Shown here: piece after piece, positions 18,158-27,056 of the stretch
Position numbering within the stretch: the first letter of the stretch is position 1
How the letters are laid out: each line of letters starts with the position of its first letter
From: CAYRLW01 sp964425215
GTDB taxonomy: Bacteria; Spirochaetota; Spirochaetia; Treponematales; Breznakiellaceae
NCBI GenBank assembly: GCA_964425215.1
Contig: CAYRLW010000006.1
Location: 1-64,000 of the forward strand
DNA length: 64,000 nt
Direction: 5' to 3'
The notes under the pieces: generated by a model
Told to the model about the DNA's origin: nothing
Database searches by the model: none
The model's input: the letters and a program-made list of their open reading frames with translations, nothing else
Program-made: the position numbers and the translations under genes

Positions 18158-18185
18158 ACATCGGTTAAAATCCCCCCAGTCTTTA
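18158..18185 (-). promoter_or_regulatory. Candidate sigma28 (FliA-type) promoter of flgB
   Basis: On the minus strand TAAAGACT (18185-18178) is followed after 12 bp by ACCGATGT (18165-18158). The bacterial flagellar sigma28 consensus is TAAAGTTT, 11 bp, GCCGATAA. The core elements TAAAG and CCGAT match; the spacer is one base longer. The -35 element overlaps the hslU stop codon. Confidence 0.5.
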
Positions 18186-19673
18186 CAAAATGTACCGCCC
18201 CAAGTCCCGGTCCACCACCAGGCTCCGGAGCCGTTCGTCCACATAGGCCGCGGTAATGGGGATCTTGGCGGGGCCTATATCCGGAGCCTCAAAGGAAAGA
18301 TCCTCCAAAAGAGCTTCCATAATGGTATGCAAACGCCGGGCCCCGATATTTTCCATCCGGGAGTTTACTTCCGCGGCCAAATCGGCCAACCGTTCGATGG
18401 CCTCGGGGGTAAACTCGATCTCCACCTTTTCAACCGCCAAAAGGTCGGTGTACTGCTTGGTCAGGGCGTTTTTCGGCTCCGTCAGGATCCGTAAAAAATC
18501 TTCCTTACCCAGGGATTCCAATTCCACCCGCAGGGGAAACCGCCCCTGCAGTTCCGGTATCAGGTCCGAGGGCTTACTCACGTTAAAGGCCCCCGCAGCG
18601 ATAAAGAGGATATGGCTGGTATCGATGGGGCCCCATTTGGTCGAAACGGTGGAACCTTCGATGATGGGCAGGATATCCCGTTGAACCCCTTCCCGGGAAA
18701 CGTCAGGGCCCCCACCGTGCTCGCCCTTGACGGCGATTTTATCGATCTCATCGATAAAAACAATCCCCGTTTCCTGAACCCTCTGGCGGGCTTCATCGGA
18801 AACCCGGTCCCGGTCTATTAATTTTTCCGCTTCCTCGGCTATCAAAATTTCCCGGGCCCGTTTAACGGGAACGAGTTTTTTCTTTTTTCCGCCCCCAAAG
18901 AGCCCCGCCAAACCGGAAAGACTGTTTTCCAGGTCCTCCGCGTTTCCACCGCCGAACATCTCGAAGGCGGGAATTTGGGGTGTCTGCTGGACGATCAATT
19001 CCACCATCCGGTCTTCCAACTTTCCTTCCCGAAGCAGGGCCCGCATTTTTTCCCGGGAGGATGAATCCTTGGTCGACGTATCCATGGACGACCCATCCTT
19101 CGATTCCTGGGTTCCAGGTTCCGCTTCGGCTGACACGGCAGGGCTTTCGATGACGGACTCGGCGGAGGACGGGGATAGGGGGATACCAAACAACCCCAGC
19201 CCCTTGCCAACCGACGGTGAAGCGGGGGAATTTTTTTTTGCCGTCCCTGGAAGCAGGAGGTCCAAAAGAGCTTCTTCGGCCCTTTTTTCGGCCTCCATTT
19301 TTACGGATTCTTGCATTTCCTGCTTGACCATTTGGACCCCCGCCGCCATAAGGTCCCTAATCATGGATTCCACATCCCGCCCCACGTAACCTACTTCGGT
19401 GTATTTGGTGGCTTCTACTTTCAAAAAGGGGGAGTTGGACAATTTGGCCAAGCGACGGGCGATTTCGGTTTTTCCGACCCCCGTGGGTCCGATCATTAGA
19501 ATATTTTTAGGGGCTATATCTTCCCGAACCTCCGGCGGTAGCTGTAAACGGCGAATTCGGTTTCGCAGAGCCACCGCCACGGCCCGTTTGGCCTTTTTCT
19601 GTCCCACGATGTACTTATCCAGTTCGGCCACCACCTCGCGGGGGGTTAGGCTATCTAATTTTATGTCCGCCAT
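18183..19673 (-). CDS. hslU: HslU (ClpY), ATPase of the HslUV protease
   Basis: This 496-aa AAA+ unfoldase has the Walker A motif GPTGVGKTE, the Walker B segment GIVFIDEIDKIA and the C-terminal GRYIL-type tail that activates HslV. About 70 residues of Ser/Pro/Ala-rich low-complexity sequence sit in the I-domain (roughly residues 145-215). This makes the protein some 50 residues longer than the E. coli protein (about 443). The gene follows hslV after one base. Confidence 0.97.
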   Translation of the reverse strand: MADIKLDSLTPREVVAELDKYIVGQKKAKRAVAVALRNRIRRLQLPPEVREDIAPKNILMIGPTGVGKTEIARRLAKLSNSPFLKVEATKYTEVGYVGRDVESMIRDLMAAGVQMVKQEMQESVKMEAEKRAEEALLDLLLPGTAKKNSPASPSVGKGLGLFGIPLSPSSAESVIESPAVSAEAEPGTQESKDGSSMDTSTKDSSSREKMRALLREGKLEDRMVELIVQQTPQIPAFEMFGGGNAEDLENSLSGLAGLFGGGKKKKLVPVKRAREILIAEEAEKLIDRDRVSDEARQRVQETGIVFIDEIDKIAVKGEHGGGPDVSREGVQRDILPIIEGSTVSTKWGPIDTSHILFIAAGAFNVSKPSDLIPELQGRFPLRVELESLGKEDFLRILTEPKNALTKQYTDLLAVEKVEIEFTPEAIERLADLAAEVNSRMENIGARRLHTIMEALLEDLSFEAPDIGPAKIPITAAYVDERLRSLVVDRDLGRYIL

Positions 19674-19674
19674 C

Positions 19675-20208
19675 TTAGGCCAGCTCCTCCAGGGTTATAT
19701 GATCGTTGGTGTAGATACAAATGGTACCGGCGATTTTCAGGCTCTTTTCGGCGATCTCCGCTGCGCTCAACGTGGTACCGTCCAAATAGGCTAGGGCGGC
19801 GGCGTACGCGTAGGGTCCCCCGGAACCGATGGCCAAGGCGTCGTCCGCCGGTTCGATCACGTCTCCGGTTCCGGAAATTAAAAGGGTCTTTGATTTATCG
19901 GCCACTAAAAGCATGGCCTCCAGCCTCCGCAGAGCCCGATCGGTCCGCCAATCGGTGGCCAATTCCACCGCCGCCCGGGCCAGGTCCCCCGAATACTCCT
20001 TTAATTTTTCTTCGAATTTTTCAAAAAGGGTAAACGCGTCGGCGGTGGCTCCCGCAAAACCGCAAAGGACCCGCCCGTCTAGCAGGGTCCGAACCTTTTT
20101 CGCGTTGTTTTTCATGACCGTATTACCCGCAGTAACCTGACCGTCCCCGGCCATGGCCACCTTTCCGTCCCGCCGGACCGCAATAACCGTGGTGCTCCTA
20201 ATTTTCAT
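19675..20208 (-). CDS. hslV: HslV (ClpQ), peptidase of the HslUV protease
   Basis: This 177-aa proteasome-like Thr peptidase has the N-terminus MKIRSTTVIAVRRDG. The catalytic residue is most likely Thr6 after removal of a five-residue propeptide. The GDGQVT motif is present. The start overlaps the xerC stop by 4 bp (ATGA), so the xerC-hslV-hslU order is translationally linked. Confidence 0.97.
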   Translation of the reverse strand: MKIRSTTVIAVRRDGKVAMAGDGQVTAGNTVMKNNAKKVRTLLDGRVLCGFAGATADAFTLFEKFEEKLKEYSGDLARAAVELATDWRTDRALRRLEAMLLVADKSKTLLISGTGDVIEPADDALAIGSGGPYAYAAALAYLDGTTLSAAEIAEKSLKIAGTICIYTNDHITLEELA

Positions 20209-21113
20209 GTTCCGTTCCTTTTAGCCGCCCCATGGGGATGGGCGTGCCGATAAACCTTTTTTAGTCCCTCTATGTGCACGTGGGTATACCGTTGGGTGGT
20301 AGAAAGCCCCGCGTGGCCCAACAACTCTTGTACCATCCGAATATCGCAACCCGCGTTTATAAGGTGGGTTGCGAAGCTATGGCGCAACGAATGGGGATGA
20401 ATATTCTTTTGTATTCCCGAACGTTCGGCGTACCGGGCAATAATCCAACGGATTCCCGGAATAGAGAGGGGCCCGCCGTTTCTATTGATAAAAAGCGCTT
20501 CCGTGGGACGTTCGGCGTTAATCCGGTTCTTCCGTTGGGGAAGGTACGCGACTATGGCGTCCCTGGCCTCGTCGGAAAAAAACACCCTCCGCTCTTTATT
20601 ACCCTTTCCCAGGACCTGGGCTCCCCCCCAATCCCGGTCTACGCGCCGGAGGTCCAAAGAAGCGACCTCGGAGATCCGTAATCCGGCGGAATACATAACC
20701 AAAATAAGAGCGTGGTCCCGTTCGGGCCAAAGGATTCCCGCTTTTTCGGGAACCTCGGCGAAGGTGGCCATCTCCTCTTCCCATAAGAAGGAAGGCAACT
20801 GGGTAGGGGTCTTTAAATTCCGCAGAGCCGTGGTAGGGTCGTCCAATCGATAGTTAAAGCGCACCATCCAACGGTAAAATCCCCGGAGAGACGAGAGACA
20901 GCGGTTCACGCTGACCGAAGCGATACCCTCGGCGCTCAGGTCCCCGATAAAAGAACGAACCTCGTAGGGCGTAGCGGTCTCGACTTGGAGACCCGCGTTT
21001 TCGCAGTATTGGGAAAACCGCTCCAAATCGTGGGCGTAGGCCACCAGGGTTTGGGGAGAAACGCCCCGAACCGAACGGAGATAGGCCACGTAGTCTTCAA
21101 TCTTCGTCGGCAT
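20205..21113 (-). CDS. xerC: Tyrosine recombinase XerC
   Basis: This 302-aa site-specific recombinase has the SAM-like N-terminal domain (about residues 5-90) and a catalytic domain with the HSLRHSFATHLINAGCD motif, HAGLSTTQRYTH and active-site Tyr near the C-terminus. XerC/XerD resolve chromosome dimers at dif. The ATG at 21113 was chosen because GGAGGGGG lies just upstream; an upstream in-frame ATG at 21182 lacks support. It overlaps topA by 17 bp. Its position after topA and before hslV matches CodV/XerC of Bacillus. Confidence 0.92.
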   Translation of the reverse strand: MPTKIEDYVAYLRSVRGVSPQTLVAYAHDLERFSQYCENAGLQVETATPYEVRSFIGDLSAEGIASVSVNRCLSSLRGFYRWMVRFNYRLDDPTTALRNLKTPTQLPSFLWEEEMATFAEVPEKAGILWPERDHALILVMYSAGLRISEVASLDLRRVDRDWGGAQVLGKGNKERRVFFSDEARDAIVAYLPQRKNRINAERPTEALFINRNGGPLSIPGIRWIIARYAERSGIQKNIHPHSLRHSFATHLINAGCDIRMVQELLGHAGLSTTQRYTHVHIEGLKKVYRHAHPHGAAKRNGT

Positions 21114-23232
21114 GTTCCCCCTCCTCGTCCTGATTATGCAGGTAGTCGCAGTCCGGATTGATACAGGCCTTGTGGGTTCCATTTTTTTTATCGTATTTTT
21201 CCACCAAAAATTGACCGCATTTGGGGCACTTTAGCGCCAGGGGTTTAAAATGGGTAATAAAATCGCAGGTGGGGTAATTGGTACAACCATAAAAGGCCTT
21301 TCCTCGGCCCTTGGTTCTCCGTTCCACGATATCCCCGTCGCACCCGGGACGGGGACATTTGGCCAGGGGAATAGACCGGGTGTTGTGACATTCGGGAAAC
21401 CCGGAACAGGCTAAAAAATAACCAAACCGACCCAATTTTTTAACCATGGGCCGTCCGCAGAGTTCGCAGGTATAATCGGTTTTTTCATCCAGGGTTCCCT
21501 TATAGGACTCGATGGATTTCGCAATTTCGTCTACCCGACTTTTAAAGGGATCGTAGAATTCCCGAATCATATCGGGCCACCGAACCTGATTTTCCTCCAC
21601 CTGGTCCAGTTGGGTTTCCATCCGGGCGGTAAATCCCACGTCCACCACGTTGGGGAAGTATTCCACCAAAATATCAGAAATCATCCGTCCCAGCACCGTG
21701 GGGATCAGCTGTTTATTGGACCGATTTACGTAGTACCGTTCCAAAAGGACCGAAATGATCGGCGCGTAGGTAGAGGGCCTGCCGATACCCTTTTCCTCTA
21801 GGGTCTTAACGATGGAAGCGTCGGTATACCGGGACGGTCCCTGGGTAAAGTGTTGTTCAGGATAAAACTTTACAAGCTCCGCCTGTTCCCCCACCTTCAT
21901 TTCCGGTAGGGGCGAAGCTTTTTCTTCCTTGCTGGCTAGGAGTTTAAGAACCTTATAAAACCCCTTGTCCACAAACTTGGTCCCCGAAACCCTAAATACC
22001 GCCTGGTCAACAGAGATATCCACGCTGACCGTCTTGGTCCGGGCGTTTTTCATTTGACTGGAAACGAAACGTTCCCAAATAAGGGTGTACAACCGTAACT
22101 GATCCCGGGAAAGGTAGTCCTTTACATCTTCGGGGGTGTAGGTCACGTAGGTGGGCCGTATGGCCTCGTGGGCGTCCTGGGCCTTTTTTTCTACCGCGTA
22201 TTCCAAAGCTTGGTCGGGTAAATCGGAGGGGTACTTTTCGGCTATCCACTTCCTAACTTCCGTTAAAGCGGTTTGGGAAATCCGTGTGGAGTCGGTACGC
22301 ATATACGTGATAAGCCCCACCCGGTTGTTTCCTATACTGACCCCTTCGTACAGTTGTTGGGCTATCTGCATGGTTTTTTTACTGGTAAACCCAATACGGT
22401 TAGCGGCGGTCTGCTGAAGCGTGGAGGTGGTAAAGGGGGGTTTTGGTCGAACGGATTTTTCGGTTTCCCGAATATCCGCCACCGTGCAGGGCTTTCCGGA
22501 TATTTGATCAATGATGGCTTGAACCGCCCCCTGGGTCTTTAATTCGGCCTTATCCTCCCCCCATTGAACGAGCTGGGCGGTAAAGGTTGCGTGGCCCTTT
22601 TTAAAATCCCCATCCAGGGTCCAATATTCCTCGGGAATAAAGGATTCCACTTCCCGTTCCCGGTCGCAGATAAGCCGCAGGGCTACCGACTGGACCCGAC
22701 CCGCGGACAGTCCGTTTTTTACTTTTTTCCAGAGCAGGGGAGAAAGGTTGTACCCCACCAGACGATCCAAAACCCGGCGGGCCTTTTGGGCGTTCACCTT
22801 GGGTTCATCGATCTCCGAAGGATTCGCCACCGCTTCTTTAATGGCCGTGGGGGTAATTTCATTAAAGGATATCCGCTTTATAGGAACCAGGGGATTTTTC
22901 GCGGTTATGGCGTTCCGGAGATGGTACGCGATGGCTTCCCCTTCCCGATCGTTATCGCTGGCTAGAAGAACCGTCTGGGACTTTTTCGCGTCGCTTTGCA
23001 ATTCCTTTAATAATTTAGCCCTACCCCGGACGGTGATATATTCGGGTTCAAAATCGTGATCCACGTCTATGGCGATCCTTGATTTTGGAAGATCGATCAG
23101 ATGGCCCATGGAAGCCTTGACAAAGTATTTGGAGCCCAAATATTTCTCTATCGTCTTAGCCTTCGCCGGGGATTCCACAATCACGAGAATCTTTTTAGCA
23201 TCCTTACTTTTTTTTGTTTTAGTTATCGCCAT
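21097..23232 (-). CDS. topA: DNA topoisomerase I
   Basis: This 711-aa type IA topoisomerase relaxes negative supercoils. The TOPRIM domain is N-terminal (VESPAKAKTIEKYLG, SDNDREGEA) and the active-site Tyr310 lies in LITYMRTDSTR. Three Cys4 zinc-ribbon modules occupy the C-terminus (pairs starting CELC, CPRPGC and CPKC). The ATG at 23232 gives the conserved N-terminus; the longer reading to 23520 overlaps dprA and has no homology. Confidence 0.97.
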   Translation of the reverse strand: MAITKTKKSKDAKKILVIVESPAKAKTIEKYLGSKYFVKASMGHLIDLPKSRIAIDVDHDFEPEYITVRGRAKLLKELQSDAKKSQTVLLASDNDREGEAIAYHLRNAITAKNPLVPIKRISFNEITPTAIKEAVANPSEIDEPKVNAQKARRVLDRLVGYNLSPLLWKKVKNGLSAGRVQSVALRLICDREREVESFIPEEYWTLDGDFKKGHATFTAQLVQWGEDKAELKTQGAVQAIIDQISGKPCTVADIRETEKSVRPKPPFTTSTLQQTAANRIGFTSKKTMQIAQQLYEGVSIGNNRVGLITYMRTDSTRISQTALTEVRKWIAEKYPSDLPDQALEYAVEKKAQDAHEAIRPTYVTYTPEDVKDYLSRDQLRLYTLIWERFVSSQMKNARTKTVSVDISVDQAVFRVSGTKFVDKGFYKVLKLLASKEEKASPLPEMKVGEQAELVKFYPEQHFTQGPSRYTDASIVKTLEEKGIGRPSTYAPIISVLLERYYVNRSNKQLIPTVLGRMISDILVEYFPNVVDVGFTARMETQLDQVEENQVRWPDMIREFYDPFKSRVDEIAKSIESYKGTLDEKTDYTCELCGRPMVKKLGRFGYFLACSGFPECHNTRSIPLAKCPRPGCDGDIVERRTKGRGKAFYGCTNYPTCDFITHFKPLALKCPKCGQFLVEKYDKKNGTHKACINPDCDYLHNQDEEGEHADED

Positions 23233-24158
23233 TCTACGCTCCTCTGTTCCTTCAATTCGTCCGTTTTTTTTATCGATTCGGGGGCCCAATCTTCTAAAAT
23301 CGCGGTCCCGCAGGTGGCCACCCGGGCCCCCTGGTCGGCTAAGGCGCGAACCCCGGCCCCGTAGGGTGATGAGAGTCCCACCGAAGCGACCCACAGGTCC
23401 CGCCCCTGGTCCAGCGCGAATTGGGCGGTGATCAGGGCTCCGGATTTTTCGGGGGCCTCTATAATTACCGTAGCCCGGGCTAGAACTGAAATAATCCTGT
23501 TTCGCGCGGGGAAATGCCATTTTTGTGGCAGGCTTCCGGGGGGGTATTCGCTGATTAAAGCCCCGCCGCTTTCCACGATGCGCCGGCCCAGGGTGCGGTT
23601 CGCCGGGGGATACACCCGGTCTAAACCGTTACCTAAAACGGCAATGGTTTTCCCGCCCCCCTCTAAATTCCCCCGATGAGCCTGGGCGTCTATACCCTTC
23701 GCGAGGCCTGAAATTACGGGAACCCCCGAAAGGGCCAGTTCGCGGCCAAATTCGTAGGCCCCCGCGGCCCCCGCGCCGCTGGGCCGACGGGTTCCCACGA
23801 TGGCGGCCATGGGTTGTTCCGGATTCGGCAAAACACCCCGATAGAACAGGACTAACGGAGGATCGGTCAATTCCCGTAACAAGGGAGGATACTCCCGATC
23901 CCCGTAGGCCACGTAGGCTATTCCATGCCGGTTTAAAGCTTCCCTATCCCGGTAGGCTTCCTCTATATACTGTTTGGGATTCCAAGAAGGCAGGGACCAC
24001 ACCTTTTGGGTTATTTTTTCTAACTCCAAGAGCGAAAGTACCGATAAATCCCCCTCCTGGTCAAGTTTTTGGGATAAAAGAACCCTTTGGGCGCAGGATA
24101 GGGAGGGAATTCTCGCAATGGAAAGGTCCAACAATCCCCTATCGCCCATAAAGACCAT
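23223..24158 (-). CDS. dprA: DNA-processing protein DprA (Smf)
   Basis: This 311-aa protein has the Rossmann-like DprA domain, with GTRRPSGAG near residue 120 and SGLAKGIDAQAHRG near 150. DprA loads RecA on incoming single-stranded DNA in naturally transformable bacteria but is widespread elsewhere. Two starts are possible, ATG at 24158 or 24149. Both overlap the end of the TPR gene, and GGATGG before 24149 is a weak ribosome-binding site. It overlaps topA by 10 bp. Confidence 0.93.
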   Translation of the reverse strand: MVFMGDRGLLDLSIARIPSLSCAQRVLLSQKLDQEGDLSVLSLLELEKITQKVWSLPSWNPKQYIEEAYRDREALNRHGIAYVAYGDREYPPLLRELTDPPLVLFYRGVLPNPEQPMAAIVGTRRPSGAGAAGAYEFGRELALSGVPVISGLAKGIDAQAHRGNLEGGGKTIAVLGNGLDRVYPPANRTLGRRIVESGGALISEYPPGSLPQKWHFPARNRIISVLARATVIIEAPEKSGALITAQFALDQGRDLWVASVGLSSPYGAGVRALADQGARVATCGTAILEDWAPESIKKTDELKEQRSVEWR

Positions 24159-24897
24159 CCAAAATTAATTTTTTATTGTTTTCCGCCTCGGTTCTTTTAA
24201 CCGGGTCCTTGGTTATGCTTAGGATTTTATCGTATACATCCACCGCTTTTTGGCCCGCGTTGGTGGTATAGTACGCCCGAGCCAAAACAAACATGGCGTC
24301 CACGTCCTTGGATTGGAGGCGCAGATAATCCAAAAGGTACGGGATGGCGGCTTCGCTTTTATCCAGCTCAAAGACGTAGAGAACCGCCAAAGCGTATTTT
24401 GGTCTAGAATAGGTAGCATCCAGGGCTATGGCCCGAAGGTAAGACTCTTCGGCCAATTTAAAAAGCTGTTCCCTTTGTATTATTTGGTCCGACCCAGGCA
24501 CGTTATGGATCGATTTCGCCAAATTTGCCGCCGAAATCCCCTCCATGTACTGAAGGCTGGCGTCCTCGGGATAATATTCAACCGCTTTCTCTATGGCCTT
24601 TAGAGCTTCCCCGTACATTTTCCTATCCATGAGCCGGGTAGCGAGGATTTTCCAATATATGCCCACCTGGGCTACATCCTTAACCTGTTGTTCTATACGA
24701 TTTTCGTAGGTCGCGATAGCACTTTTAAGTCCCTCAATGGTCGCCGGTGGGGCACCTTCGGGACCCATTTCCACGATTCGGGTGGCCAAAATGCTTTGGC
24801 CCGAGGCACGGCTGTAAAAGAGCAATCCTAAAAGCACCCCCACGATCAGGGTAAGAACGGCCAACAGGACAATCGTTTTACGGGTTATTTTTTTCAT
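24139..24897 (-). CDS. Membrane-anchored TPR protein
   Basis: This 252-aa protein has an N-terminal transmembrane or signal-anchor helix (residues 9-29) and tetratricopeptide-like repeats from about residue 75 to the end. Repeat-like segments include MYGEALKAIEKAVEYYPED and KAVDVYDKIL. It probably faces the periplasm as a scaffold. It overlaps the xerD-type gene by 4 bp and dprA by up to 20 bp. The precise role is unknown; the neighbourhood suggests an envelope or division function. Confidence 0.8.
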   Translation of the reverse strand: MKKITRKTIVLLAVLTLIVGVLLGLLFYSRASGQSILATRIVEMGPEGAPPATIEGLKSAIATYENRIEQQVKDVAQVGIYWKILATRLMDRKMYGEALKAIEKAVEYYPEDASLQYMEGISAANLAKSIHNVPGSDQIIQREQLFKLAEESYLRAIALDATYSRPKYALAVLYVFELDKSEAAIPYLLDYLRLQSKDVDAMFVLARAYYTTNAGQKAVDVYDKILSITKDPVKRTEAENNKKLILDGLYGR

Positions 24898-25796
24898 TCC
24901 CGATACCCCCGTAGCTGGGGGATATATCGATGATGACTTTCCTTTAACAACCGATTATCCACATGGGTGTATATTTGGGTGGTCCCCAAATCAGCGTGAC
25001 CCAGCAATTCCTGTACCGACCGAAGATCTGCCCCACCGGCGAGCAACTCGGTGGCAAAACTATGCCTAAGGGTATGCAGTTTGCTGGTGGTTCCCTCTAA
25101 AACCGCCACCTGGGAGTAGTTTTTCCAAATACCCTTGCGGGAAAGCCGTTTCCCGGTCCTTCCGATAAAAAGGGCAGAACTTTTACGCTGTTTGGAAAGC
25201 GGGGGCCGTCCTTCGGCCAGGTAACGGCGAAGCCAAAAATCGGCTTCCCCCCCAAAGGGGACAAGCCGTTCTTTTTTGCCCTTTCCCCGTACCCGGATTA
25301 CGCTTTCGGAAAAATAAACGTCCGTCATATCCATAGCCACCGCTTCGGAAACCCGAAGTCCCGCCGAATATAACAACTCAAAGAGGCACCGATCCCGCAG
25401 GCCCGTGGGAGTCGTCGTATCGATTCGTCCCAGAAGGGCTTCCACCGTCTCCCGAGAAAGAAAGCGGGGAATTCGCAGGGACCGTTTGGGCAATTCCAAA
25501 AGCTGGGCGGGGTTATCTTTTCTAATTCCCTCGTCCACGAGAAAGCGTCCAAAGGAACGCAGGGCCGAAATGCCCTTGGCGATGGATCGGGAATCCAAGC
25601 GGTCGCCCTCCCTTCGATGGGTCAGGTATCGGGAGAGGTCCATCCCGGTGAGGTTTTTTATATCCAAGCCTTCCCGATCGGACCAATCCAAAAACCGTTT
25701 GATTTCCGATTCATAGGCCGACGCCGTTAAAGGAGAACGGCGTTCCAAAGCTAAGAGACGGGATCGATACGGTCGGAGCAGATCGGGGCTTTCCAT
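24894..25796 (-). CDS. xerD: Tyrosine recombinase XerD-like
   Basis: This 300-aa tyrosine recombinase has the catalytic motifs LHTLRHSFATELLAGGADLR and HADLGTTQIYTHV. It is the second Xer protein in the window and the likely heterotetramer partner of XerC. Which one is true XerD cannot be settled by eye. It sits between ftsZ (7-bp gap) and the TPR gene, linking division and chromosome-resolution genes. Confidence 0.85.
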   Translation of the reverse strand: MESPDLLRPYRSRLLALERRSPLTASAYESEIKRFLDWSDREGLDIKNLTGMDLSRYLTHRREGDRLDSRSIAKGISALRSFGRFLVDEGIRKDNPAQLLELPKRSLRIPRFLSRETVEALLGRIDTTTPTGLRDRCLFELLYSAGLRVSEAVAMDMTDVYFSESVIRVRGKGKKERLVPFGGEADFWLRRYLAEGRPPLSKQRKSSALFIGRTGKRLSRKGIWKNYSQVAVLEGTTSKLHTLRHSFATELLAGGADLRSVQELLGHADLGTTQIYTHVDNRLLKESHHRYIPQLRGYRE

Positions 25797-25803
25797 GGAT
25801 ATC

Positions 25804-26994
25804 CTAGGCTTCCTTTTTTTCAGAATTTGATTTTTCGTTGAATTTTCTATCCCGAATTACCGTGGGAACGTCCAAATCATCGTCCCTAAAATTCCTATAG
25901 GAAAGGAATTCCGCGGGCTTTTTTGATTTTTCCATCATGGACTTCCAGTCGTCGTACCGTATAAACTCGCTGTCCTCGTGACGCACCGCTTCGGTAGCCT
26001 CGGCTTTTCGGGGAGCCTGGTTGGATTCGGTTTGAAAGCCCGTGGCGATTACGGTAACCTGTATTTTATCGCTCATGGAAGGATCCATGGCGTTTCCCGC
26101 TATAATCAGGGCGTTAGCGTCCGCGTTGGCGGTGATAATACTCACCACCTCTTGGAATTCGGTCAGGGAAAGGTCTTCCCCGCCGGTTACGTTAACCAGA
26201 ATGCGTTGGGCCCCCTCGATGCGGCAATCCTCCAACAGGGGGTTATTGATGGCGTTGGTAGCCGCGTCGACGGCCCTATTATCCCCCGTGCCGATCCCAA
26301 TGCCCATAAGGGCGTCGCCCTGGGCCTGCATGGTGGTCCTGACATCGGCGAAGTCAATATTGATGATCCCGGGGACGGTGATAAGATCAGAAATCCCCTG
26401 AACGCCCTGGCGGAGCACGTCATCGGCGATTAAAAAGGCTTCTTTTATGGGGGTCTTTCGTTCCACAATTTTTAAAAGATGCTGATTGGGGATAACGATA
26501 AGGGTATCCACCGCTTCGCGCATTTTGGCGATCCCTTCCTCGGCAAGCTTCATTTTGTATCGTCCCTCAAAATCAAAGGGTTTGGTGACCACGCCCACCG
26601 TTAGGGCCCCCAATTCCCGGGCGATTTTGGCGACTATGGGCGCGGCGCCGGTCCCGGTTCCGCCCCCCATGCCGGCGGTAACAAACACCATGTCCGCGCC
26701 CTTAAGGGCGTTGGCTATCATTTCTTTGTCTTCCAACGCGGCCTTTTCGCCCACCTCAGGTTTTCCGCCGGCGCCCAATCCGCTGGTCAGTTTAGAACCC
26801 AGGGGAAGTTTTACCGGAGCTAAGGATAGGCCCAACACCTGCTGATCCGTGTTGGCGGCGATAAACTGTACGTTTTGCAAACCGCATTCGATCATACGGT
26901 TCACCGCGTTGGAACCCCCGCCGCCGGTACCGATTACCTTAATAACCGTCGTTCGCGGACCGTTTGTTCGTTCTTCGAGTACTTCAATATTCAT
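25804..26994 (-). CDS. ftsZ: Cell division protein FtsZ
   Basis: This 396-aa tubulin-like GTPase forms the Z-ring. The signature GGGTGTG is at residues 110-116 and the N-terminal GTGGGGSNAVNRM loop is present. The extreme C-terminus carries a DDLDVPTVIRDRK segment resembling the conserved FtsA/ZipA-binding peptide, followed by a Lys/Glu-rich tail. A run of eight G residues forms the ribosome-binding site. It follows ftsA after 62 bp. Confidence 0.98.
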   Translation of the reverse strand: MNIEVLEERTNGPRTTVIKVIGTGGGGSNAVNRMIECGLQNVQFIAANTDQQVLGLSLAPVKLPLGSKLTSGLGAGGKPEVGEKAALEDKEMIANALKGADMVFVTAGMGGGTGTGAAPIVAKIARELGALTVGVVTKPFDFEGRYKMKLAEEGIAKMREAVDTLIVIPNQHLLKIVERKTPIKEAFLIADDVLRQGVQGISDLITVPGIINIDFADVRTTMQAQGDALMGIGIGTGDNRAVDAATNAINNPLLEDCRIEGAQRILVNVTGGEDLSLTEFQEVVSIITANADANALIIAGNAMDPSMSDKIQVTVIATGFQTESNQAPRKAEATEAVRHEDSEFIRYDDWKSMMEKSKKPAEFLSYRNFRDDDLDVPTVIRDRKFNEKSNSEKKEA

Positions 26995-27056
26995 GTTCCC
27001 CCCCCTATGGTACTTTTTTTTTCAATCCGGTCCCCTCCGGATCGATTCTCTCTATC

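Noticed and set aside
20205..25796. Tyrosine recombinases as a sign of a prophage or integrative element
   Set aside because: Both are Xer-type housekeeping recombinases embedded in conserved gene order; no phage or conjugation genes and no attachment sites are seen.
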